Assembly (NCBI GenBank): GCA_035627955.1
Contig: DASPKU010000013.1
Coordinates: 1-64,000, forward strand
From: Phycisphaerales bacterium
GTDB lineage: Bacteria; Planctomycetota; Phycisphaerae; Phycisphaerales; UBA1924
Direction: 5' to 3'
Length of the DNA: 64,000 nucleotides
Each line of letters begins with the position of its first letter. The stretch's first letter is position 1. Positions 19,388 through 28,248 of the stretch are shown piece by piece. The notes under the pieces are model-generated. The model ran no database searches. It was not told the origin of the DNA and worked only from the letters and a program-made list of their open reading frames with translations. The position numbers and the translations under genes are program-made.

Positions 19388-20158
19388 CAGCAGAGCAGGC
19401 GGAGAAGTTCGGGCAGCACCTCGCCGCTCTTTCCGCGGAGGCTCACATCCACAGAGCGGCTGATCGGAGTTTCGTCGCGGTTGATCTCGGCCGTGAACGC
19501 GCCCCCGGGCGCAGGCCTGCTGGATGTAGCCGGCGGCGGGGTAGACGACGCTGCTGGTGCCGATACTGATGAAGACATCGCATGACGCGACCGCGTCATC
19601 CGCGGCGTCCAGGGCCTCGGGCGGGAGCGTCTCGCCGAACCAGACAACGTCAGGGCGGAGGAGGGCTCCGCAGGTGCTCCGGGGAGGGAACTCCTTGAAG
19701 GCCTCGGGTGGGGGCGTGGTCTTGTCGCCGGTCTTGCAGCAGCGCCACTGGAGGATGGAGCCGTGGAGTTCGACCACGTTGACGGAGCCGGCGCGCTGGT
19801 GGAGGCGGTCGACGTTCTGGGTCAGCAGGGTGAAGCCCATTGCCCCGCCGGGGCTTTGAGGGTTGTGCTTCGAGCGTTGCTGTCGTTCCAGGTCGGCGAG
19901 GGCCATATGCCCCGGGTTGGGCTCGGCCGCGAGGCAGCCCAGGCGTCGCCAGTCGTACCAGCGGGTGACCAGCTCGGGGTCGGCGGCAAAGGCCTCGGGG
20001 GTGGCAAGCCTGGCGGGGTCGAACTCTTTCCACAGCCCTTCCATGGTGTCGCGGAAGGTGCGGATACCCGACTCTGCCGAAACGCCGGCCCCGGTGAGCA
20101 CCACGATACTTCGAGCGTCGCGCACACGGGCGGAGAGCTGAGCGAGCAGGTGGTCCAT
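19387..20158 (-). pseudogene. Sir2-family NAD-dependent deacylase, frameshifted near its C-terminus
   Basis: Sirtuin: NAD-dependent removal of acyl groups from lysine. From ATG 20158 one frame reads through the Rossmann core: VVLTGAGVSAESGIRTFR, TQNVDRLHQRAGS, ELHGS with the catalytic His, LRPDVVWFGE and SIGTSSVVYPAAGYIQQA. It then degenerates into Arg-rich sequence. The true ending (AFTAEINRDETPISRSVDVSLRGKSGEVLPELLRLLC, split here only by frame) continues in another frame and stops at 19387. The switch falls at a run of five C (19502-19506); removing one base restores the protein. This could be a sequencing error or a recent inactivating mutation. The zinc Cys pairs are irregular (CC and a single Cys in STCGALLRP). 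Confidence 0.78.
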
Positions 20159-20227
20159 GCCTCAGGGTACGGGTTGAGAGACCGGCTCCCGGGATGGGTG
20201 CTTGGCGGTGCGTGTACAGTTCGGCCC

Positions 20228-22357
20228 ATGGCCGAGCGCAACCTTCAGACCGACCCCGCCAGCAGCGATCACGTGCACGGCGCCCCGACGTTGGCGGAGG
20301 ACGGGGCGACCCGTCCCGCGCCGGGGCCGATGCTGTTCGAGGTGGCGTGGGAGGTCTGCAACCAGGTCGGCGGGATTTACCAGGTGCTGCGGAGCAAGGC
20401 GCCGCTGATGGTGCAGCGGTGGGGGGACCGGTACTGCCTGATCGGCCCGTGGGACGCGGGGAAGGCGCAGGTTGAGTTTGAGGAGGCGAAGCCCGCGGGG
20501 TGGGTTTCGCGGGCGTTGCAGCAGCTGCGCGATCAGGGCCTGGTGGTGCACTACGGCCGGTGGCTGGTGCCTGGACGGCCGCGGGTGATGCTGATCGAGC
20601 ACTGGCCCGGGCACGACCGGATGGGGCCGATCAAGTACGAGTACTGGGCCGACCACCGGATCGAGAGCCCCTCGCAGGACTACCTGATCGACGGCGTGAT
20701 CAGCTTCGCGGACGGCGTGCGGCGGCTGCTGGAGGCGCTGGCGGAGCACCGGCCGTACGCGCAGACGCGGGCGACCAGCCCGGGCGTGACGCCGCAGCCG
20801 ATGTTGGCGCACTTCCACGAGTGGATGGGCGGGCTGGCTATCCCGGCGATCCGCAAGAGACGGCTGCCGATCGCGACGGTGTTCACCACGCACGCGACGC
20901 TGCTGGGGCGGTACATCGCCAGCAGCCGCGATGACTTCTACGACCAGCTCCCCTGGCTGAACCAGGAGTGGGAGGCGAAGAAGTACAACGTGGTCACGCA
21001 GCACACCATCGAGCGTGCGTGCGCCCATGGGGCCCACGTATTCACGACGGTGTCGAGCGTCACGGCCGAGGAGTGCAACTACCTGCTGGGGCGGCCGGTG
21101 GATGTGGTGACGCCCAACGGGCTCACGATCGGGCTGTACAACGCGGGGCACGAGCAGCAGCGGCTGCACGGGGTGTACAAGGACGAGATCCACAAGTTCA
21201 CGATGGGGCACTTCTTCCCCAGCTACGGCTTTGACCTCGACAAGACGCTGTACTTCTTCACCAGCGGCCGGTACGAGCCCAAGAACAAGGGCTTCGACGT
21301 GGTGCTGGAGGCCATGGCGCGCCTCAATGCGGAGCTGAAGGCGCAGGGGTCGGACAAGACCGTGGTGTGCTTTGTGATCTCCAAAAAGGCGACCAAGAGC
21401 CTCAACCCGCTGGCGATGGAGAAGCGGGGCGTGCTCAACGAGCTCGAGGAGGTGTGCGGGCACATCACCGAGGGCGTGGGGCGGCGGCTGTTCTCGCGCG
21501 CGGCCGCGGGGGAGAAGCTGCGGCTGGACGACCTGATCGACGAGTACTGGATGCTTCGGTACCGGCGGGCGCAGCACGCGCTGAAGCAGCATTGCCTGCC
21601 GATGGTGGTGACGCACATCCTGGAGGAGGACCAGCAGGACCCGGTGCTCAATCAGATCAGAAATCTCCAGCTGTTCAACCGGCAGGAGGACCCGGTGAAG
21701 GTCGTGTACCACCCGGACTTCATCACGCCGACCAATCGGCTGTGGGGCGTGGAGTACGACCAGTTCGTGCGCGGGTGCCACCTGGGGCTGTTCCCGAGCC
21801 TTTATGAGCCGTGGGGGTACACGCCGCTGGAATGCGCGGCGATGGGGGTGCCGGCGGTGACGAGCGACCTGGCGGGCTTCGGCCGATACGTGCAGGAGAA
21901 CTACCAGGAGCCGGAGAAGAGCGGTCTGATGGTGCTCAAGCGGCGCGGGCGGGGGTTCTTCGACGCGGCGGCGGAGCTGGCGAAGTACCTGGTGGAGTTC
22001 TGCAAGATGGAGCGGCGCGACCGCATCGCCCTACGGAACGAGGTGGATCGGCGGTCGTGGGACTTTGACTGGAGCAAGCTGGGCAAGGCATACCACGCGG
22101 CCCACGACCTCGCCCTGGCGCGGTTCATGCAGGAGACCGGCGGCGAGGGTGGGGGCGTGGCGATGGTTTCGGCCGCGGCGTTGAGCGGGCGGGCGATACC
22201 GGAGGAGACACGGGCCGAGACGCGCTCGGAGCCCAAGCCGGCGGAGGTGAAGGCGGAGACCGCGCCAACGCCCAAGCAGGAGCCCGCGCCGCCGCAGCCG
22301 GCCAAGGCGCCGCCGCCCAAGCCCGGTCGAGTCGAGCGCAAGTCGGGGACGAGGTAA
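20228..22357 (+). CDS. Glycogen synthase of eukaryote-like GT3 type
   Basis: Transfers glucose from a nucleotide sugar to growing glycogen. Start at ATG 20228 (MAERNLQTD); the frame extends upstream over the antisense sirtuin and is not used. 709 residues. The GT3 features are [22 protein letters not shown] at the N-terminus, [46 protein letters not shown] and the E-x7-E motif in [18 protein letters not shown]. This is the animal/fungal GYS family rather than bacterial GlgA (GT5). The last ~70 residues are Pro/Glu/Lys-rich and probably disordered. RNase HI starts 11 bases downstream. Confidence 0.92.
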   Translation: MAERNLQTDPASSDHVHGAPTLAEDGATRPAPGPMLFEVAWEVCNQVGGIYQVLRSKAPLMVQRWGDRYCLIGPWDAGKAQVEFEEAKPAGWVSRALQQLRDQGLVVHYGRWLVPGRPRVMLIEHWPGHDRMGPIKYEYWADHRIESPSQDYLIDGVISFADGVRRLLEALAEHRPYAQTRATSPGVTPQPMLAHFHEWMGGLAIPAIRKRRLPIATVFTTHATLLGRYIASSRDDFYDQLPWLNQEWEAKKYNVVTQHTIERACAHGAHVFTTVSSVTAEECNYLLGRPVDVVTPNGLTIGLYNAGHEQQRLHGVYKDEIHKFTMGHFFPSYGFDLDKTLYFFTSGRYEPKNKGFDVVLEAMARLNAELKAQGSDKTVVCFVISKKATKSLNPLAMEKRGVLNELEEVCGHITEGVGRRLFSRAAAGEKLRLDDLIDEYWMLRYRRAQHALKQHCLPMVVTHILEEDQQDPVLNQIRNLQLFNRQEDPVKVVYHPDFITPTNRLWGVEYDQFVRGCHLGLFPSLYEPWGYTPLECAAMGVPAVTSDLAGFGRYVQENYQEPEKSGLMVLKRRGRGFFDAAAELAKYLVEFCKMERRDRIALRNEVDRRSWDFDWSKLGKAYHAAHDLALARFMQETGGEGGGVAMVSAAALSGRAIPEETRAETRSEPKPAEVKAETAPTPKQEPAPPQPAKAPPPKPGRVERKSGTR

Positions 22358-22368
22358 CGCGTCGTGCC

Positions 22369-22830
22369 ATGACCGACGAAGCACCCACGAAAGTCGAGCT
22401 GTACACCGACGGCGCGTGCTCGGGCAACCCGGGCCCCGGCGGGTGGGCGTACATCCTCAAGCACCCCGCGAGCGGCACTCAGCGCGAGGCCAGCGGCGGT
22501 GAGCCCGACACCACCAACAACCGCATGGAGCTGCGGGCCGTGATCGAGGGGCTGACCGCGCTCAAGCGGCCGAGTATCGTCGAGCTCTACAGCGACTCGC
22601 AGTATGTGCTCAATGGGCTGAAGGACTGGATCAAAGGGTGGAAGGCCAAGGGCTGGCGCACCGCGAGCAAGCAGCCGGTGAAGAACCAGGACCTGTGGAT
22701 GGCGCTGGACGCGCTGGCGTCGCAGCACAAAGTGACGTTCCACTGGATCCGCGGCCACAACGAGCATCCGGAGAACGAGCGGTGCGATCAGATGGCGGTG
22801 GCGGCCTGCAAGGCCGTGCAGGGTGGGTAG
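22369..22830 (+). CDS. rnhA: Ribonuclease HI
   Basis: Degrades the RNA strand of RNA-DNA hybrids in the cytoplasm. 153 residues, normal family length. The catalytic acids are in place: Asp14 ([11 protein letters not shown]), Glu54 (NNRMEL), Asp76 (YSDSQYV) and Asp140 (ERCDQMA), with the His of GHNEHPENE. Starts 11 bases after the glycogen synthase stop, so probably cotranscribed with it. Confidence 0.96.
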   Translation: MTDEAPTKVELYTDGACSGNPGPGGWAYILKHPASGTQREASGGEPDTTNNRMELRAVIEGLTALKRPSIVELYSDSQYVLNGLKDWIKGWKAKGWRTASKQPVKNQDLWMALDALASQHKVTFHWIRGHNEHPENERCDQMAVAACKAVQGG

Positions 22831-22931
22831 ATCGGCGACCCTGCGGGAAAGTGGCACCCTATTCCACAGCTTCGCAGGCTTGCGATCCTCAACATTGAGG
22901 CGTAAGCTCGGCGTGCTGCAGGGGGACGGCC

Positions 22932-23876
22932 GTGCGAGTCACACTGGTTGTAGACATTACATATCGCTGTAACGCAAGGTGCCGCTATTGCCGCTGGGGC
23001 GACGGTAGGACGGGGGAACGTCGCGATCGGCCAACTTTGGAGTGCTGCGCCGATGAGGCAATCATTCGGAGGGCCGGGGTTGATCGGGTGGTGTTTTCCG
23101 GCGGCGAGCCACTCTTGAACCGACAGCTAAATCGGATAGTGGCGCACTACGTCGACTGCGGCGTCTCGGATCGGATTGTCATCACCAATGGCCTGATCGC
23201 ATCGGCGGAGAGGCTGGAGGCCTGCAGGCAAGCGGGAGCAACCGGGTTTGCATTCTCGATTGATGGCGCCGATGAAGCATCCATGATGCGAGCCCGCGCA
23301 ATGTCCCGCGAGCAGATGGAGCGCATCTTCGATAACTTAACCACTGCGGCTGCACTCGCGCAAGCGCACGGGCTCGAACTCACGGTTAACTGCGTACTCT
23401 CGGCAGCAAACTGCTCGCTCACTCACGTACAGCGGCTCGTGCAACGGTGCGAGGACGCTGGTGCGGCGGGGGTGAAGTTCCAGCCGGTGTTCGATGACGG
23501 GTACATGGGAGTCAACGCGCCTGACCTCCGGCTCCGTCCGGAACATGCGCCGGTGATCCGCGCTATCGAGAGGGACTCGGCGCGATGGAAGATCAAAACC
23601 AATTCTCCCCGGTTCTTCGCTGACATTGCACGATGCTGCGAGGGGGAGGCTCTCGATGGACGCTCTTGCGGATTGGAGGGTCGCACCCTGGTTCTGCAAG
23701 ATGGGGGCTTGGTAATCTGTCCTTGGGTCAGTTCACGCGCGCGTCAGCGGCCGACGGAGCTTGTGCAACTGCGCGTCGAGTTTCGTGATGTTCGCGAATC
23801 GTGCGACACCGGAGCGCATTGTTTCTGTCTACAGCCACATGAGCAGGCGTGGATGTTCCGCAATGGAAACGCTTGA
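22932..23876 (+). CDS. Radical SAM protein with C-terminal Cys cluster
   Basis: GTG start at 22932 after GGGGGACGG. 314 residues. The [4Fe-4S]/SAM site is CNARCRYC (Cys13, Cys17, Cys20), followed by FSGGEPLL and SIDGAD, the usual radical SAM strand motifs. The C-terminal ~90 residues hold Cys in CCEG, SCGLEG, ICPW, SCDTGAHCFC, suggestive of a SPASM/twitch-type auxiliary cluster. Substrate unknown. It overlaps the next gene, a glycosyltransferase, by 14 bases, so the two are translated as a pair. Codon choice is looser and GC lower than in flanking genes, which suggests later acquisition. Peptide or sugar modification are both possible. Confidence 0.88.
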   Translation: MRVTLVVDITYRCNARCRYCRWGDGRTGERRDRPTLECCADEAIIRRAGVDRVVFSGGEPLLNRQLNRIVAHYVDCGVSDRIVITNGLIASAERLEACRQAGATGFAFSIDGADEASMMRARAMSREQMERIFDNLTTAAALAQAHGLELTVNCVLSAANCSLTHVQRLVQRCEDAGAAGVKFQPVFDDGYMGVNAPDLRLRPEHAPVIRAIERDSARWKIKTNSPRFFADIARCCEGEALDGRSCGLEGRTLVLQDGGLVICPWVSSRARQRPTELVQLRVEFRDVRESCDTGAHCFCLQPHEQAWMFRNGNA

Positions 23877-24975
23877 CATCATCGTTCCAACGTATCGTCT
23901 CGAGACGGCCCCCCTTCGGGCGATCCTGTCGCTTGCGCCACCGGCGGGCGTTCGCACGCGTTGGTTGATCGTGATCGACAATCCATGCAGTGCTCTACCT
24001 CCTGAAGTCGCCGCGATGTGCGATCGAGAGAGCGTGGACGTGATCCGCAACGAGCGCAATCTGGGCTCTGCGGGTGCTCGAAACACGGCACTCGACAGGA
24101 GTCAGGGGGAATGGGTCCTCTTCCTCGACGATGATGTCGCCCCGGCTCCGAATCTACTGGTCCGATACGAGGCTGCCGTGGCGCGCAACCCGAACGCAAC
24201 CGGCTTCTTCGGCCCTACTCGGTTTCAGCCTGCACAGACGCGGTATCAGCGGGGCGTGGAGGCCTCGGACATTCTGACCTTCTTCCGATTAGCCGAGCAG
24301 GCCTGCGAACTCGCTTGGGCTCCGACGTCGAACGTGCTTGTGCGCGGTGCCGTGGCCCGATTGGAGCGCTTCCGGACGGTCTTCCCCAAGGGCGGCGGCG
24401 GCGAGGACATCGATTACCTCTTGCGAGTGTCTCGACGACACGGGGGCGCGTTCATCGCCGAACCCTCTGCGGTTGTTGAGCATCCATGGTGGTTTGAGGG
24501 TCGGAGAGACTACACGCGGTTCATGCGTTGGTCTTACGGGGACTCCCTCCTGCATGATCTACACCCTGAGTTCACATACCGCTCGGCACCCAATGCCATT
24601 GAAGTACTTGCGGTTGGACTCCCAGTGACGGGTGCTATCGCCGCAGCCACGGGAACGCTCATGCCGATGTTTGCGCTCGCGGGAGGCGTGGTTGTCGGAG
24701 AGCTACTGGTCGAGTTCTCCCGACTGTGCGCCCTGAAGTCGTGGCGAGATGCGGTGTTCTGCATGGAAACGGTGCTCATTCGGAGCGCCAACGACCTTGG
24801 CCGGGTGAGCATGCAGCTCCGTTTGGGCCGGCTCCACGGAATCACCGAACGATGGGACCACTTCTGCAACGGAGAGCATGTGTCCTATCACAAGCGATGG
24901 TCTGCGATCAAGTTCGCTGCACACCTATTGTTCAGCGGCGTTCTGGCCGCAGGTTTTGCCGCGCTTCACTCTTGA
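23863..24975 (+). CDS. Family 2 glycosyltransferase with C-terminal membrane segment
   Basis: Start at ATG 23863 (METLDIIVPTYR), overlapping the radical SAM gene; the frame begins earlier without GT2 similarity. 370 residues. GT-A fold motifs: IIVPTYR, RNERNLGSAGARNTAL, WVLFLDDDVAP (metal-binding Asp triplet) and GGGGEDIDYLLR. Hydrophobic stretch ~245-285 (PVTGAIAAATGTLMPMFALAGGVVVGELL) probably anchors it in the inner membrane. Product sugar and acceptor unknown. Together with the upstream radical SAM gene it forms a two-gene unit flanked by housekeeping genes, with similar unusual codon use. Its end overlaps the convergent HxlR gene by 10 bases. Confidence 0.87.
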   Translation: METLDIIVPTYRLETAPLRAILSLAPPAGVRTRWLIVIDNPCSALPPEVAAMCDRESVDVIRNERNLGSAGARNTALDRSQGEWVLFLDDDVAPAPNLLVRYEAAVARNPNATGFFGPTRFQPAQTRYQRGVEASDILTFFRLAEQACELAWAPTSNVLVRGAVARLERFRTVFPKGGGGEDIDYLLRVSRRHGGAFIAEPSAVVEHPWWFEGRRDYTRFMRWSYGDSLLHDLHPEFTYRSAPNAIEVLAVGLPVTGAIAAATGTLMPMFALAGGVVVGELLVEFSRLCALKSWRDAVFCMETVLIRSANDLGRVSMQLRLGRLHGITERWDHFCNGEHVSYHKRWSAIKFAAHLLFSGVLAAGFAALHS

Positions 24976-25301
24976 AGCGTTTCCCGCGAACGCAGTTCGG
25001 ACTGGAGCTTCTCGACCTCATCGATGATCTTCGCGAACTTCTCGCCGAAGGGCGTGAGGTGGTACTCGACGCGCGGGGGGACCTCCGGGTACGCCTTGCG
25101 CTCGACGATGCCGAAGCGAATCATCTTGTCGAGGCGCTCCGCGAGGACCTTGGTGGACAGTCCCGGAGCTGAGCGGGCGAGGGCGCCGGGGCGGGTGGTG
25201 CCCGCGCGGATCTGCGTGAGAACGTGGATCGACCACTTGCAGCCGACGATGCTTTCGACCATGTGGCTGACGGGGATGGCGGGGATGGAGTTTTTCTGCA
25301 T
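24966..25301 (-). CDS. HxlR-family transcriptional regulator
   Basis: 111-residue winged-helix repressor/activator. Start at ATG 25301 (MQKNSIPAIPVSH); the frame runs on upstream but over the divergent promoter. Family marks: CKWSIHVLTQI, RPGALARSAPGLSTKVLAERLDKMIRFGIVERKAYPEVPPRVEYHLTPFGE. HxlR proteins commonly sense redox or electrophile stress. It is divergent from a small CxxC redox protein, which is the likely target; a perfect 9-1-9 palindrome lies between them. The usual N-terminal sensing Cys is not present, but one Cys sits in VGCKW. Confidence 0.92.
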   Translation of the reverse strand: MQKNSIPAIPVSHMVESIVGCKWSIHVLTQIRAGTTRPGALARSAPGLSTKVLAERLDKMIRFGIVERKAYPEVPPRVEYHLTPFGEKFAKIIDEVEKLQSELRSRETLQE

Positions 25302-25391
25302 CGGGAATCGCCGTGATTGCGACCGTTTGGTGCCTACCCCACCGGACGGTGCCCTCTTGAAGACGGGCATCGCGCCGGTACGGTCCTCAAG

Positions 25392-25410
25392 CGCGTCCAC
25401 GGTGGACGCG
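25392..25410. promoter_or_regulatory. Perfect palindrome, candidate HxlR operator
   Basis: CGCGTCCAC-G-GTGGACGCG, located 25 bases before the start of the redox gene and ~90 bases from the divergent HxlR start. Symmetry and position fit a dimeric repressor site. Confidence 0.5.
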
Positions 25411-25434
25411 TGCAGTTTATCAGGAGGTTCAGCC

Positions 25435-25668
25435 ATGAAGAAGGCCACGTTCTACCACGCCGGGTGCCCCGTGTGCGTCGCCGCCGAGCAGCAGGTCGCG
25501 GCGGCGATCGATCGCCGGCAGTACGACGTCGAGGTGGTGCACCTGGGCAGCGCCAAGCAGCGGATCGGCGAGGCACGCAGCGCGGGCGTGAAGTCGGTCC
25601 CGGCGCTGGTGATTGATGGGCAGCCCTTCCACATCAACTTCGGGGCGAGCCTGGAGCAGCTGGGCTGA
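25435..25668 (+). CDS. Small thioredoxin/glutaredoxin-fold redox protein
   Basis: 77 residues, started at ATG 25435 behind a strong AGGAGG (25422-25427). The active-site-like motif is CPVC (MKKATFYHAGCPVCVAAEQ), and the cis-Pro motif is SVPALVIDG, so the fold is complete though short. Probably a cytoplasmic thiol-disulfide oxidoreductase or electron donor. Divergent HxlR regulator and palindrome suggest redox-controlled expression. Confidence 0.85.
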   Translation: MKKATFYHAGCPVCVAAEQQVAAAIDRRQYDVEVVHLGSAKQRIGEARSAGVKSVPALVIDGQPFHINFGASLEQLG

Positions 25669-25678
25669 GCAGAGACGC

Positions 25679-25724
25679 GGCCCATAGGTCCTATAGGTCG
25701 AACGGGTCCTATAGGTCCTGTGGG
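25679..25724. repeat. TATAGGTCC-type short tandem repeats upstream of pilT
   Basis: Four or five degenerate units of (CC)TATAGGTC in the gap between the redox gene and pilT. The same unit recurs in inverted form before pilC (26919-26955) and before the YyaL-type gene (40523-40563). Confidence 0.75.
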
Positions 25725-25843
25725 AGCGTGACAGGAATCACAGAGCGCCCCGGTTAACTCGCCCGCCGGAAGCGCCGATAGCTCCTTGAGCCCTTCCGGA
25801 CCGCCGCGGCTTGGCGGTGCGTTGGGCCAATCGGGAGCTACCT

Positions 25844-26899
25844 GTGGACCTGATCCAGATTCTGAAGGCCGCGTATGAGGCGGACGCGTCGGACGTGCAC
25901 CTGATCAGCGGGCAGCCGCCCATGATCCGCTGCCACCAGGTGATGACCCCGATGGACTTCCCGGTGATCACGCCGGCTATCGCGCAGAGCTTCGTCGAGA
26001 AGATGGCCCCACCCGAGGCCCTCTCGACCTTCAACAAGAACAAGGACTCGGACTTCTCGTTCCAGGTCGAGGGCCTCGCACGCTACCGCGTGAACGCGCA
26101 CATGCAGCGCGGCACCGTGGGGCTGGCGATGCGAATGATCAAGACCAAGGTGCCGCCGCTGGCGAACCTGAACCTGCCCGAGGTGATCGCCCGCCTGACC
26201 TACCTGCCCCGCGGCCTGGTGCTCGTCACCGGGGACACGGGCTCGGGTAAGTCGACGACGCTCGCCGCGATGATCGAGGCGATGAACCAGCGGTACAAGA
26301 AGCACATCATCACCCTCGAGGATCCCGTCGAATACGTGTTCGAGAGCAAGCAGTGCGTGATTGAGCAGCGCGAGCTGCACGCCGACATGCCCAGCTTCGC
26401 CAGCGGCCTCAAGCACGCCTTGCGTCAGGACCCCGACATCATCCTGGTGGGCGAAATGCGCGACCTGGAGACCACGGCGCTGGCGATCTCGGCCGCCGAG
26501 ACCGGCCACCTCGTGCTCTCGACCCTGCACACCGTCAATGCCTCGCAGACGGTGGAGCGAATCGTCGACATGTACCCCGCGGGTCAGCAGAACCAGATCC
26601 GCTCGATGCTGGCCAACACGCTGCAGGCGGTGGTGAGCCAGACGCTGTTCAGCCGCATCGACCGACCGGGCATGGTGCCCGCGGTCGAGACGCTGCTGTG
26701 CACGCCGGCGGTGCGGAACCTGATCCGCGAGGCGCGCACGTTCGAAATCCCCAACGTGATCGAGACCAACCGGGCGATCGGCATGACCAGCCTGGACAGC
26801 TCGATCGCGGAACTGTACTTCAACGGCCTCATCAGCCGCGAGGACGCTATCGCGCAGGCGGCGTTCCCCGACAAGCTGGAGCGGCAGCTGGCGGCCTGA
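25844..26899 (+). CDS. pilT: Type IV pilus retraction ATPase PilT
   Basis: Cytoplasmic hexameric ATPase that depolymerises type IV pili. GTG start at 25844, after GGGAG eight bases upstream; an in-frame TTG at 25811 is less likely. 351 residues. Features: SDVHLISGQPPMIR at the N-terminus, Walker A GDTGSGKST (~130-138), the Asp box EDPVEYVF, the Walker B/His box region DIILVGEMRD, and the AIRNLIRE-like motif (VRNLIREARTFEIPNVIETN), which is diagnostic of PilT over PilB/GspE. First gene of a pilus operon with pilC 60 bases downstream. Confidence 0.94.
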   Translation: MDLIQILKAAYEADASDVHLISGQPPMIRCHQVMTPMDFPVITPAIAQSFVEKMAPPEALSTFNKNKDSDFSFQVEGLARYRVNAHMQRGTVGLAMRMIKTKVPPLANLNLPEVIARLTYLPRGLVLVTGDTGSGKSTTLAAMIEAMNQRYKKHIITLEDPVEYVFESKQCVIEQRELHADMPSFASGLKHALRQDPDIILVGEMRDLETTALAISAAETGHLVLSTLHTVNASQTVERIVDMYPAGQQNQIRSMLANTLQAVVSQTLFSRIDRPGMVPAVETLLCTPAVRNLIREARTFEIPNVIETNRAIGMTSLDSSIAELYFNGLISREDAIAQAAFPDKLERQLAA

Positions 26900-26918
26900 G
26901 TGAGATGTGCATCCATCG

Positions 26919-26955
26919 TAGAGGTCCTATGGGGCCTCTAGGACCTATAGGACTT
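26919..26955. repeat. GGACCTATAGGTCC-type repeats at the pilC ribosome site
   Basis: Units AGGTCCTAT, GGGGCCTCTA, GGACCTATA, GGACTTC occupy the whole gap between pilT and the pilC start at 26960, so the pilC translation-initiation region lies inside the repeat. The array is partly palindromic. Confidence 0.75.
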
Positions 26956-26959
26956 CGCA

Positions 26960-28186
26960 ATGGGCAACTACCGCTATCAGATCCGCACAAGCGGCGGCCA
27001 GGTGCAGACGGGCGTCATCGCCGCGGACAGCGCGGGCACGGCCTCCACGCTGCTGCGCAACCAGGGCGCGCACATCCTCTCGCTCTCGGCGGTCGCCAGC
27101 GACACGCTGCAGGGCGGCTGGGTGGCGAAGTTCAAGGAGCTGAACCAGGGCAAGCCCAGCCAGAAGCACGTGCTGGACTTCACCACGCAGCTGGCGGTCA
27201 TGATCCGCGCCGGTATCAACCTGCGCTCGGCCCTTGACGGCATCGGCGAGCAGACCACGCACCCGGGGTTCCGACGCGTGCTGCAGCAGCTCAAGCAGGA
27301 CGTGGAGGGCGGCAAGCAGTTCAGCGAGGCGATCGCCAAGCACCCCAAGCTCTTCAACCCGCTTTACATCAACATGGTGCGGGCGTCGGAGATGTCGGGC
27401 TCGTTCAGCAAGATGCTCGACCGCATCGCGCAGTACATCGGGCAGCAGCTCGAGACCCGCAAGATGGTGGTGGGCGCCGCGATCTACCCGGCGATCATCG
27501 GCACGCTCGCGGTGTGCGTGACCGTGTTCCTGCTCACCTTCGTGCTGCCCAAGTTCGGCGCGGTGTTCGAGGGCAAGGAGGACATCCTTCCCTGGGCCAC
27601 CAAGTTCCTGATGGGGCTGTCGAAGTTCATGGTGGAGAACTGGTACCTGCTGGTGGGCGGGCTGGCGGTGATCATCGGCTGCCTCTACGCCTTCACCAAG
27701 ACCGAGGTCGGCTCGTTCTGGGTGGACAAGCTCAAGCTCACGATACCCGTGATCAGGACGATGTTCCGCTCGCTGTACATCAGCCGCTCGCTGCAGACCA
27801 TGGGGCAGCTGATCAACGCGGGCGTGCCCATGCTCGACACCCTGGCCATCACCGGCGACATTTCGGGTAACGTGATGTTCAAGGGGCTGTGGCGGCGCGT
27901 GCACGCCGCGGTGAAGACCGGCAAGAAGCTCACCAGCCAGCTCGGCCAGGGCGACATCCTGCCCAAGGCGGTGACGCAGATGATCAGCGCCGGCGAGGAG
28001 TCGGGCAAGCTTGGTGAGGTGCTTGACGAGATTTCCGTTTATTACGCCAAGCAGCTCAAGGACAACATCAAAGCGGTGACGTCGATGATCGAGCCCATCA
28101 TGATCCTCATGATGGGTACAGTCGTTGGCTTCATCGCCATGGCGATCATCCTGCCCATCTTCAAGATGAGCCAGATCGTCAAGTAA
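26960..28186 (+). CDS. pilC: Type IV pilus/type II secretion inner-membrane platform protein PilC/GspF
   Basis: 408-residue inner-membrane protein that couples the ATPases to pilin addition. The first ~55 residues (YRYQIRTSGGQVQTGVIAADS) are the typical N-terminal extension. Two T2SSF domains follow: FTTQLAVMIRAGINLRSALDGI (~75-200) and SLYISRSLQTMGQLINAGVPMLDTL (~275-400). Membrane segments at ~170-195, ~220-242 and ~378-402 (MIEPIMILMMGTVVGFIAMAIILP). ISAGEESGKLGEVL is a family signature. Follows pilT and precedes pseudopilin-like genes. No pilB/gspE ATPase is in the window. Confidence 0.95.
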   Translation: MGNYRYQIRTSGGQVQTGVIAADSAGTASTLLRNQGAHILSLSAVASDTLQGGWVAKFKELNQGKPSQKHVLDFTTQLAVMIRAGINLRSALDGIGEQTTHPGFRRVLQQLKQDVEGGKQFSEAIAKHPKLFNPLYINMVRASEMSGSFSKMLDRIAQYIGQQLETRKMVVGAAIYPAIIGTLAVCVTVFLLTFVLPKFGAVFEGKEDILPWATKFLMGLSKFMVENWYLLVGGLAVIIGCLYAFTKTEVGSFWVDKLKLTIPVIRTMFRSLYISRSLQTMGQLINAGVPMLDTLAITGDISGNVMFKGLWRRVHAAVKTGKKLTSQLGQGDILPKAVTQMISAGEESGKLGEVLDEISVYYAKQLKDNIKAVTSMIEPIMILMMGTVVGFIAMAIILPIFKMSQIVK

Positions 28187-28248
28187 CCGATGCTTCAGGG
28201 GAGGGGTCGCGTGCCCCGCACAGGCCCCGCTGGAGGCAGGGAGAAGGC

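Noticed and set aside
22932-24975. Insertion sequence or prophage as carrier of the radical SAM/GT2 pair
   Set aside because: No transposase, integrase, terminal inverted repeats or target duplication found at either flank.
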